NCBI RefSeq assembly: GCF_002741075.1
Contig: NZ_CP016634.1
Coordinates: forward strand, 946,501 to 1,010,500
DNA from: Pseudomonas putida
GTDB taxonomy: Bacteria > Pseudomonadota > Gammaproteobacteria > Pseudomonadales > Pseudomonadaceae
DNA length: 64,000 bases
Reading direction: 5' to 3'
Under the pieces are notes generated by a model. The model made no database searches, was not told where the DNA came from, and saw nothing but the letters and a program-made list of their open reading frames with translations. The position numbers were made by a program, and so were the translations under genes. Numbering within the stretch: the first letter of the stretch is position 1; the number at the start of each line of letters is the position of its first letter. Below are positions 48,354 through 54,846 of the stretch, piece by piece.

Positions 48354-49814
48354 ATGACTATCCACACCATTGATTCCAGCGTCACAAATCGTCCCAACGT
48401 GTCACAAATCGCAGTGCCCTACGTCTACCGTAGAGCCTCGGGCCGGTATCACCTCCGAGTCCGCCTTAAGGGCTGCCACACATCCTGTACGATCTCGCTC
48501 AAGACCACCAATCGACCCGCTGCCATGACCACCGCCAAGCATCTCCTACAGACCCTCAAAGCGTTCCACCTCGACAACCCAGAGGCATCTTGGGAGGAAC
48601 TACGGGATAACCTTCGGGACATCGCTGAGGAAGCCTTGGGCAATCCTCAAGGGGAAGCCTATGGGCTGGTCCTGTCGGATGTCTCTGAGAACCTCGCTGA
48701 GATCGCCGAAACGATGCCCATGAGTCTGCCCCAAGCGCAGGCCGTTCTGATGGCACAGCGAGTCTTGGTGGCTGCGCAGGGTAGACACAGAGGGGACGTG
48801 AGGGCGCTGGTCGAGCTGCTTAATGGGGACCTGAAGGCTTCGATAGGTAATGTCAATCAGGATGTCGGCTCCGATAGTCGTGAGCCTGTGCCTGCTTCTA
48901 TCTGTATTTCGCCCTCAACGGACACCTCAACGACCACCTCCGGTGACACCACCTTCCAGGCCCTCTACGACGCCTTCAAGGCCGAACGGGGCGGGGACAA
49001 GTCAGACAACACACTGAAGAACTGGAAGAGCTGCACCAGCACCATCGTCGGGCACCTCAAGGACGCCGATATGGCAAAGCACACGCGGGCAACCTTCGTG
49101 GGCCTTCGTGATGCTCTATTGGCCACTGGCGGTAAGGTTGCCTCCGTCAACAAGGTCATTACCCATGCCTCATCTGTCATCGGCTGGGCTGTGGCCACGG
49201 GTCTCATTGAACGGGACTTTTCCAAGAAGCTGACCATCACCAAAGGTGCCGAGAGCGACCGCATAGCGTTCTCTCAGGATCACCTCAAGGTTCTACAGGG
49301 CTGGGCCGTGAGCAACTTCGGGGAAGACTGGCGAGCCTCTGTCATTGCCCTTGGGGTCGCCACTGGGGCACGCATTGGGGAGGTTCACCAGCTCACCGGC
49401 AGCGATATCTACAAGGTCGAGGGTCAATGGGTCGTGGACATCAATGACCGGGACGGCAAGACCTTGAAGAACAAATTCAGTCGTCGCATGGTGCCCTTGC
49501 TGGGCATCCCTGAGGACCACCTTGAGAAGCTCTCGCAGACCCAAGGGCGGTTGTTCACTCAGTCCAAGAGTGGTTTCGATCAACTCACCAATCAGATGAT
49601 CCGAGACCTGCTGGGCACTAAGACTGGGGAAGGGCTGTCGTTCCACTCACTGAGGCATTCGCTGTCATCCGAACTGAAAACCGCTGGCGTGTCGTTGGGC
49701 ATCCTTCAGGCCATCTTGGGGCACAGCTCTGGGGCGATTGCGTTCGATGTCTATGGGGGCAATGCGGCTGCTTCGAGGGGACTTATGGTCGAGGCGCTGA
49801 GGTTGGTCCGCTGA
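48354..49814 (+). CDS. tyrosine recombinase (element integrase)
   Basis: A 486-residue site-specific recombinase. The N-terminal part has the phage-integrase arm-binding look (VPYVYRRASGRYHLRVRL near residue 22). A long linker (about 75-205) leads to the core-binding domain (about 205-300) and the catalytic domain. The catalytic residues are R in GARIGEV (about 341), HSLRH (about 430), GHSSG (about 455) and Y in DVYGG (about 467). The start codon has no clear Shine-Dalgarno; a GTG at 48399 is an alternative. It lies immediately inside attL, downstream of the captured sohB promoter region, which may drive it. Confidence 0.93.
   Translation: MTIHTIDSSVTNRPNVSQIAVPYVYRRASGRYHLRVRLKGCHTSCTISLKTTNRPAAMTTAKHLLQTLKAFHLDNPEASWEELRDNLRDIAEEALGNPQGEAYGLVLSDVSENLAEIAETMPMSLPQAQAVLMAQRVLVAAQGRHRGDVRALVELLNGDLKASIGNVNQDVGSDSREPVPASICISPSTDTSTTTSGDTTFQALYDAFKAERGGDKSDNTLKNWKSCTSTIVGHLKDADMAKHTRATFVGLRDALLATGGKVASVNKVITHASSVIGWAVATGLIERDFSKKLTITKGAESDRIAFSQDHLKVLQGWAVSNFGEDWRASVIALGVATGARIGEVHQLTGSDIYKVEGQWVVDINDRDGKTLKNKFSRRMVPLLGIPEDHLEKLSQTQGRLFTQSKSGFDQLTNQMIRDLLGTKTGEGLSFHSLRHSLSSELKTAGVSLGILQAILGHSSGAIAFDVYGGNAAASRGLMVEALRLVR
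48381..48411 (+). repeat. candidate integrase arm-type sites, left end
   Basis: GTCACAAATCG occurs twice, at 48381-48391 and 48401-48411, a 20-bp period. A related pair (GTCACAAG) occurs near the right end at 54760 and 54781. Paired direct repeats at two-helical-turn spacing near both att cores are typical of arm-type sites. Confidence 0.5.
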
Positions 49815-49963
49815 GATTCCTGTGGGCACCGCTGAATCGATCTTGGGACGGGGATGCCGTTGAAGTGGGACGTATGGCCGAGGCTTTGAGTAAAGCGTTC
49901 AAGTTTGGATAATCTGACGTTGGAATGTAAATCCAAAGCTCATAACCTCTATAAGGGATCAAG

Positions 49964-50368
49964 ATGGGACAAGTCACAGAGTTACATAAGGCATATCTCG
50001 AAGCGTCGTCCAAGTCCGATCATTTTTTGCTGGGTGCGATAGCAGCCGCATGTGCATATCTTGCTCAAAGCAATCCGTATGGGAAAATCGGATTTAATCC
50101 AGAAACGCTTTTCCTCATCGACCTTGTAGTGCTTGGGCTGGCAGCGTTCTTTGCTCACAGGCGCATTGAAAATACAATTCAGGTCTTGAAGTTCAATACT
50201 ACTTTCCTGCAAGGGCGTAATGAGGGCGACCCTGTTTCCTACTACGGAGGTAAGCAGCTCGCAGAGAAGTACGCGAACCGCACTGTATCCAATTACACGT
50301 TCAGGAATTTTTTCATGGCCTTGGGATTCATTCTCTATGTCGTGGCAAAGGTCTGGCGAGCCTATTGA
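49964..50368 (+). CDS. element-encoded membrane protein, unknown
   Basis: A 134-residue protein with two hydrophobic segments near 20-36 and 44-62 (LFLIDLVVLGLAAFF) and a third at the C-terminus (FMALGFILYVVAKVW). A Shine-Dalgarno AAGGGA precedes the ATG. It lies upstream of the first phage-type promoter, so it is probably expressed from a host promoter in the quiescent state, which would suit an immunity or maintenance role. I do not recognise the family. Confidence 0.7.
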   Translation: MGQVTELHKAYLEASSKSDHFLLGAIAAACAYLAQSNPYGKIGFNPETLFLIDLVVLGLAAFFAHRRIENTIQVLKFNTTFLQGRNEGDPVSYYGGKQLAEKYANRTVSNYTFRNFFMALGFILYVVAKVWRAY

Positions 50369-50421
50369 TACGACAGGGCTACCGTGAAGCTCCAAATTTA
50401 GAGCTGGAGAATCGGTGTCGT

Positions 50422-50444
50422 TAAAAACCCTCACTATGGCTGCA
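50422..50444 (+). promoter_or_regulatory. T7-like (gh-1-type) phage RNA polymerase promoter P1
   Basis: TAAAAACCCTCACTATGGC followed by TGCA. By alignment with T7 promoters (TAATACGACTCACTATAG) the CTCACTAT core is shared and transcription should start at the second G, 50439. The whole 23-base site fits the gh-1 consensus TAAAAACCCTCACTRTGGC-HSCM as I remember it. The 25 bp at 50416-50440 recur exactly at 51616-51640. It stands 37 bp before the ATG at 50476. Confidence 0.85.
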
Positions 50445-50475
50445 CGTTCGCAGCGGCCATTTGAGGACCACTTCC

Positions 50476-51111
50476 ATGACCCTGCTCACCCAACCCGGAC
50501 CACTGCACCGCCACGTCGATCACGAAACCGGCACCATCCTTCACATTGACCCAATCACTGGCGAGGTCATCCGCCGCAAGGACATGGTCCGACCGGCAAC
50601 CCTCGAAACCCAGTACCAAGCATGGGCCGCTGAGCGCCGAGCCGATGAGTCCCTCTCCGAGGACCACCAGAAAGCCGCCAAGGGCCTTTCCAGCGAGACC
50701 CAAGGGCAACCCCAAGAGACCCCAAGCGATGAGCCTAAGCGAGGCCGTGGACGCCCAAAGACCAGCTTCGCTAACCCTGTCGCAGCCTATATGTACCTCC
50801 TTGCGATTCCCGATCCGATGCCATGGGTAGACGACATCGTTACTGGGTCGATCATCACCAGTGCCGGGGTCACCAACGGGAAGATCAACGTCAAAGCCCG
50901 AGCGGTCATCGGTGCGTTGTTCCTGTCGGAGATCACAGCGGACGCCTGCAAGACCGATGAGTATTCCTTGAGGACCGCCCAGCGAATCGCTAAGGCTGCC
51001 CGACACGCTGCCCATGGGATCGCTTCGTATGTGGAGAGGCACCCTGGCATCAAGGCTGAGATTGTGGCTGAGATAGGCGTAGAGGCTCTATTTCGAGGCT
51101 TGGCGACTTAA
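50476..51111 (+). CDS. element protein with AT-hook-like motif, unknown
   Basis: A 211-residue protein, first gene behind P1. The ATG follows TTGAGGA (Shine-Dalgarno). Residues about 50-80 are Glu/Gln/Pro-rich and lead to KRGRGRPKTS, an AT-hook-like sequence. The C-terminal 110 residues are helical (AQRIAKAARHAAHGIASYVE). DNA binding is possible. As the first gene to be transcribed by an incoming phage polymerase it is a candidate for early action on the helper. I do not recognise the family. Confidence 0.7.
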   Translation: MTLLTQPGPLHRHVDHETGTILHIDPITGEVIRRKDMVRPATLETQYQAWAAERRADESLSEDHQKAAKGLSSETQGQPQETPSDEPKRGRGRPKTSFANPVAAYMYLLAIPDPMPWVDDIVTGSIITSAGVTNGKINVKARAVIGALFLSEITADACKTDEYSLRTAQRIAKAARHAAHGIASYVERHPGIKAEIVAEIGVEALFRGLAT

Positions 51112-51186
51112 CGCCGGATAATATTAAGATCATCTCCGAGGCCATCGCTTCGCCTGATTGACCAGCTAATCGACCAGCCCAGAGGG

Positions 51187-51216
51187 AGAGGGGTAATTGT
51201 TATTACACCCCTCATC
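51187..51216 (+). other. imperfect stem-loop between two element genes
   Basis: AGGGGT and ACCCCT flank a smaller paired AAT/ATT with a 2-base bulge and a TGTT loop. It may be a processing or attenuation site; no T tract follows. Confidence 0.35.
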
Positions 51217-51270
51217 TCTCATTCATCTCAAAGGGCATCTTAGAGAACATCGCAAAGGGGACCTCTCAAC

Positions 51271-51600
51271 ATGACCAGCATCATCTGTCCAGCTAACTCA
51301 CGACTCACCGATCAGGACATAAGCACATTGTCCATGGTCTTCCCTCGACCTGCTCGAATCCAGCTCATCGAACTACGTCGAATCCTCAATGACCACCGTT
51401 CAAACTTCAGAACCTATAAGGAAGGACAGGTCACTTTCAACATGGATGGTTTGGCCCAACGGGTCCTCGCTAAGTGTCCCGCCAAGACGCTCGACCGTTT
51501 GAACCAGCTACTTGAACAAGGGCTGTGTCTACAAGCTATCGCCTCGACCCATTTGAGGATTCCATTGGGTGGCTCAGAGGGGATCTCACTCATAACTTGA
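51271..51600 (+). CDS. element protein of 109 residues, unknown
   Basis: Second gene of the P1 unit. Shine-Dalgarno AAAGGGGA stands about 8 bases before the ATG. The sequence is soluble and mixed alpha/beta with a helical middle (ARIQLIELRRILNDHRSNF). No family recognised. It ends 20 bp before P2. Confidence 0.65.
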   Translation: MTSIICPANSRLTDQDISTLSMVFPRPARIQLIELRRILNDHRSNFRTYKEGQVTFNMDGLAQRVLAKCPAKTLDRLNQLLEQGLCLQAIASTHLRIPLGGSEGISLIT

Positions 51601-51621
51601 AGGCGTCCGTCAAGCTGTCGT

Positions 51622-51644
51622 TAAAAACCCTCACTATGGCCAAG
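51622..51644 (+). promoter_or_regulatory. T7-like (gh-1-type) phage RNA polymerase promoter P2
   Basis: TAAAAACCCTCACTATGGC, identical to P1 from -17 to +2, with a start expected at 51639. Past +2 it differs (CAAG). It is exactly 1200 bp from P1. The untranslated leader to the ATG at 51885 is about 246 nt. Confidence 0.85.
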
Positions 51645-51884
51645 ACAGGAAGGCCACCAACAAAATTAATTTCCCTCCGTCCTCGCTAACAGCCGTCGCC
51701 ACGGTTGATCCCTTCGATGCCCTTCAGGCTTGCCATGTCCTGATCCGTCATCAACACCACTCAAATCAAGAACTCATTCGTCAGCCTTGGAAGGTGCCCA
51801 CGCGGCTCTCTCCTTGCCGTCTTGTCGTGCGCGTCTATGGCGCCAAGGCTGAGCGAATGGGTCGTATACAGGAGACCCACCACC

Positions 51885-52280
51885 ATGAAAATCACTATCA
51901 CCAAAGTCCTGAAAAACGAAGTGACCATCTGTGGCCAAACCCAGACCCGTGAGTACGTCGAGAACGTAATGCTGCCCTTGCTGATGGCCCAGTGTGGCAA
52001 GAACAACGGCGCTAAGTTCAACGTCATCAAAGTCTTCGAGGAAGCGGGCCTGTCCCTCAAGGCCATCCAAGAGGACGCATTGACGTACTTCGAGAGCAAG
52101 CGCCGAGAGGCTGAAAAGAAGGCCCGTGAGCAACGCGAAGCCAATGAGCGCGCAGAGCGGTTCCGTGAATGGTCGCCCCGTGAGTTGGCCCAAGCGAAAG
52201 CTGAGCGTGATGCCATGTACGCGAAATATCGTGAGCATGGCGACCGTATCCGTGCCACTTCCCGTCGTAACGCTGGTTAA
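51885..52280 (+). CDS. element protein with coiled-coil C-terminus, unknown
   Basis: A 131-residue protein directly upstream of the capsid-like gene. Start at MKITITKVLKNEV with Shine-Dalgarno AGGAGA 9 bases upstream. The last 65 residues are a highly charged helix (KRREAEKKAREQREANERAE). Position before a capsid gene and a helical charged tail are what a scaffolding protein would show; this is inference from place and composition only. Confidence 0.68.
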   Translation: MKITITKVLKNEVTICGQTQTREYVENVMLPLLMAQCGKNNGAKFNVIKVFEEAGLSLKAIQEDALTYFESKRREAEKKAREQREANERAERFREWSPRELAQAKAERDAMYAKYREHGDRIRATSRRNAG

Positions 52281-52319
52281 GGCCACCCCACCTACTTTCT
52301 AATTCAGGAGATCCATTCA

Positions 52320-53330
52320 ATGAAACCTAACCAATACGAAGTACCGACTACCTCCACCGTTTCGATTATCGATGATGGAACAGAGCACCTCATGGGCTCA
52401 ATCCAATTCAACGTGTCTGATGTCCGTAAGGATACCCTTGGGGCTACCGATCCAGACGCCTACATTAATGCTCTGGTGAAGGTCACCGATGCTTACCTGA
52501 ACAGCGACGAGTGGCGTGAGGAAGCCTCTGAGAGAACCCCTTGTGAGTTCCGTCCGGCTGGCTCCGAGGCTACTGGTCAACAGATCATCACCCTGGCTGA
52601 TCGCACCGTCACCTTCGACCCTCGCAAGAACTGGGACAACCAGACCATTAGCAAAGGCGAAGCACTGGCAGGGTCGGTCATCTTCACCGAGCCAACTGAT
52701 ACCGCTCTGGTCATTAGCCATCGTGTGACCATCCTCGACCACACCATGGTCGCTGGCTTCACTCGGGCGTCTCTGATGCAGACTGCCGACAAGATGATGC
52801 GTGACATCGAGCACAGCGCAGCCGGTAAGGTCGCTGCCATCTTGGCGACAGCCCCAAGCACCGAGAGCTTCTCTGAGTCCATGCCAACCGGCAAACCTGT
52901 CGAGCAAGCTGAGGACCTCATTGACATCTTGACGACCCACATCAATCAGACCGTGGGTAATGAGCTATCCGACTTCGTGATCCTGCTTCCTGCGAGCCTC
53001 ATGGCGGTGCTCAACCGTGCCGCTCAACGTGCAGGCGTAGATGACATCGAGGACCTCATTGGGGCCTCCGTGCAGCCTTACACCGGCACCGACCATGGTC
53101 TGTTCCTGCTGCCCAAATACTTCACCTCGCTGAGCTACCGTGAGAACCGTGATGGCGACATCTGGAAGGTCCAAGCGACCCGTAACGCTGGCCGTCAAGG
53201 CTGGGACTTCGAGGTTGGTACTACCGTGGATATCTTGGCTAACGGTAAGGTCAAGGTAGCTCTCACCGAGGATGGTCTTCAGACCGTTCCTGTGGCGTTC
53301 CCGCTGGTCACTCGCATTAGTCTGAGCTGA
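52320..53330 (+). CDS. capsid-like protein (HK97-fold candidate)
   Basis: A 336-residue protein with a strong Shine-Dalgarno (CAGGAG). The order of elements resembles phage coat proteins: an N-terminal arm, an extended-loop region (about 95-130), a long spine-type helix (about 150-180, RASLMQTADKMMRDIEHSAA), and a P-domain-like part with FVILLPASLMAVLNRAA near 222 and LFLLPKYFTSLSYREN near 260. It is not similar to T7 gp10 as I recall that sequence. If correct, the element brings its own shell or a size-altering coat. Not confirmed by any search. Confidence 0.55.
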   Translation: MKPNQYEVPTTSTVSIIDDGTEHLMGSIQFNVSDVRKDTLGATDPDAYINALVKVTDAYLNSDEWREEASERTPCEFRPAGSEATGQQIITLADRTVTFDPRKNWDNQTISKGEALAGSVIFTEPTDTALVISHRVTILDHTMVAGFTRASLMQTADKMMRDIEHSAAGKVAAILATAPSTESFSESMPTGKPVEQAEDLIDILTTHINQTVGNELSDFVILLPASLMAVLNRAAQRAGVDDIEDLIGASVQPYTGTDHGLFLLPKYFTSLSYRENRDGDIWKVQATRNAGRQGWDFEVGTTVDILANGKVKVALTEDGLQTVPVAFPLVTRISLS

Positions 53331-53335
53331 TCGTG

Positions 53336-53656
53336 ATGCACGACTTGACCATCAATTTTGGGGGAGTGACTGCGCCCCCTATCGACTCAACCTTCGGTCT
53401 CCCACCAGTCTATTCACTGAGCGCCATTCTGGATGAAGTGCCTGGGGCATCCCTGACACCCGATGCCTATAAGGCGCTGTACTACCCGCCAAAGGTTGTG
53501 AGATCCCCAACAGGGTCCCTCATAGAGGCTCTGGGCTACATCAAGATGCTTGTCCCGAATAGCTCCTATGAAGTCATGGATGCGCTTTACGCTGACCTTG
53601 AGGCGAAGACCTGGGAGAATTGGGCTGAATGGCAGTCGGAGAACCCCGCCTACTAA
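53336..53656 (+). CDS. element protein of 106 residues, unknown
   Basis: Starts five bases after the capsid-like stop (ATG 53336, or GTG 53333), so translation is probably coupled. Contains LTPDAYKALYYPPKVVRSPT and ends WENWAEWQSENPAY. No family recognised; the place after a capsid gene would suit a head-completion or decoration protein. Confidence 0.65.
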   Translation: MHDLTINFGGVTAPPIDSTFGLPPVYSLSAILDEVPGASLTPDAYKALYYPPKVVRSPTGSLIEALGYIKMLVPNSSYEVMDALYADLEAKTWENWAEWQSENPAY

Positions 53657-53711
53657 GAGATGCCCGTAAGGCCGGACCTGAATAGGGATCGGCAGGGCAC
53701 CGCTTCAACGG

Positions 53712-53751
53712 GCTGAGATTTCAGCTTGTTGAGGATTCCCCATATTTGGGG
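53712..53751 (+). other. two tandem short hairpins after the capsid unit
   Basis: GCTGA-GATT-TCAGC (53712-53725) and CCCCA-TATT-TGGGG (53738-53751) lie 12 bp apart in the gap before the KilA-N gene. They could terminate or process the P2 transcript; no clean T tract follows. Confidence 0.4.
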
Positions 53752-53921
53752 CGTCACCTTTGTGCATGCAGAAATTGCATTCGCAAACCATCCCTGCCCA
53801 CGCACGGGCATTCAATCCACAGTTCTTCTGTTCGTCCTTTGAGGCCACGCCAGCACCCTTGTCGGGGTCTGTGGGCTGGTCCGTGGGTGCGACTCAGAGG
53901 GCGAACAAAAGGAAATCGACA

Positions 53922-54446
53922 ATGAGCATCGCCATCAAACACAAGCATTCCGGCCACGTCATCATCATCGAAGGTCACGCCTTCAAGGCAAACGACCGGG
54001 GCCAGTGGGACCTGACTGACATCTGGCGAACCCTGAAGCTGCCCAAGGCGAAAGGTCCGGGCAAGTGGGCAGGTCGCAAAGAGGCTCAGAGATTCATAGC
54101 TTCCCAGAAAATGGAAAGCTCGAACGGCACTGGCACATGGGCGACCAAGCAGGCATCCCTGCGCTATGCCGCATGGGTGTCTGAAGGGTTCGAGGATATG
54201 GTCTATGACGCCTTCGAGGCGATCCTTGAGATGCCCGAGGTGGCCTCACTGGTAGCCGACAAGATGGCCTCACTGGGCAATGACCATGGCGCAGACATCC
54301 TCAAGCGCATGACCTTCAACGACAAGTGCGACTGGAAAGCCCTGAAGGGTCCCCACAAGAACACCCAGAAGGGTCTACGTGCTGCGGTAGCGAAGGGCAA
54401 CCTGACACCTCAGAGAGCCGCTGAGCTGGGCCTCAAGACCATCTAA
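53922..54446 (+). CDS. KilA-N domain protein
   Basis: A 174-residue protein whose first 110 residues match the phage KilA-N DNA-binding fold: DLTDIWRTLKLPKAKGPGKW, then WATKQASLRYAAWVSEGFED and VYDAFEAIL. The C-terminal part is a short helical domain. The start MSIAIKHKHSGH is preceded by AAAGGAAA; longer in-frame starts add no conserved sequence. KilA-N proteins occur as phage regulators, antirepressors and host-takeover genes. Likely regulator of the element or its helper; inference. Confidence 0.78.
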   Translation: MSIAIKHKHSGHVIIIEGHAFKANDRGQWDLTDIWRTLKLPKAKGPGKWAGRKEAQRFIASQKMESSNGTGTWATKQASLRYAAWVSEGFEDMVYDAFEAILEMPEVASLVADKMASLGNDHGADILKRMTFNDKCDWKALKGPHKNTQKGLRAAVAKGNLTPQRAAELGLKTI

Positions 54447-54468
54447 CCATCATCCCAAGGAGAACCCC

Positions 54469-54549
54469 ATGGACCACCTACAGGCCATCCTCTGGGTCTG
54501 TCTGGTCGTCCGTGTGACCCTCTGGCTTTGGTCGCGTGGTCGCCGGTAG
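54469..54549 (+). CDS. 26-residue membrane microprotein of the element
   Basis: MDHLQAILWVCLVVRVTLWL followed by WSRGRR: one hydrophobic helix with a basic C-terminus. A perfect Shine-Dalgarno AAGGAG lies 6 bases before the ATG, and it is 22 bp after the KilA-N stop. The shape suits a small membrane-active peptide (holin-like, exclusion or toxin type); the function is not shown. Confidence 0.6.
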   Translation: MDHLQAILWVCLVVRVTLWLWSRGRR

Positions 54550-54830
54550 TTAGCTGCTCGCCAGCTCACAGCAGGCCCTTTGAGAATCTGACAGAAAAAT
54601 CTGAATGGTCACCATTACAAGACATCCCGCGCAGGTTCCCCCGTATGCCCTCGCGTGGGTGCCTGTGGGCGCGATAGGGACCCCTCACGGGCAGGCGATA
54701 AGGACCCAGAAGGACGCCCGAAAGGTGCGCCGCTGAGCCTGCCTCAAGTGCTTCGGAATGTCACAAGACCGTACCAAAGTGTCACAAGCCATGGTAGCGT
54801 AGCCCTTTAATTCCGGGCATTGAGGACTAC
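54550..54830. other. 281-bp noncoding right end of the element
   Basis: No gene is supported. It holds the GTCACAAG pair (54760-54788) and, at its end, the replacement upstream sequence for sohB (GAGG at 54822-54825). A packaging or replication site may lie here, but I see nothing specific. Confidence 0.55.
54760..54788 (+). repeat. candidate integrase arm-type sites, right end
   Basis: GTCACAAG at 54760-54767 and 54781-54788, a 21-bp period, 43 bp before the attR core. Related to the GTCACAAATCG pair near attL. Confidence 0.5.
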
Positions 54831-54846
54831 TGTGGAGTTTCTTGCC
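54831..54846 (+). repeat. right attachment site (attR core)
   Basis: Second copy of TGTGGAGTTTCTTGCC. It contains the GTG start codon (54832-54834) and codons 2-5 of the intact sohB. Confidence 0.85.

Larger units (their letters stand above)
48287..54846 (+). mobile_element. 6.6-kb integrated element, candidate satellite of a T7-like phage
   Basis: Bounded by a 16-bp direct repeat at the 5' end of sohB. It starts with a tyrosine integrase, and every gene in it reads left to right. It carries two identical promoters of the T7-like phage type, a capsid-like protein and a KilA-N protein. It lacks an RNA polymerase, DNA polymerase, terminase, portal and tail genes, so it cannot be a complete phage. 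The size and the dependence on foreign polymerase promoters fit a satellite that waits for a helper. The satellite role is inference; the boundaries, integrase and promoters are seen directly. Confidence 0.8.

Noticed and set aside
48287..54846. Element considered as a complete prophage or a phage remnant
   Set aside because: It lacks polymerase, terminase, portal, tail and lysis modules, yet genes, att sites and promoters are intact and compact, which does not look like decay.
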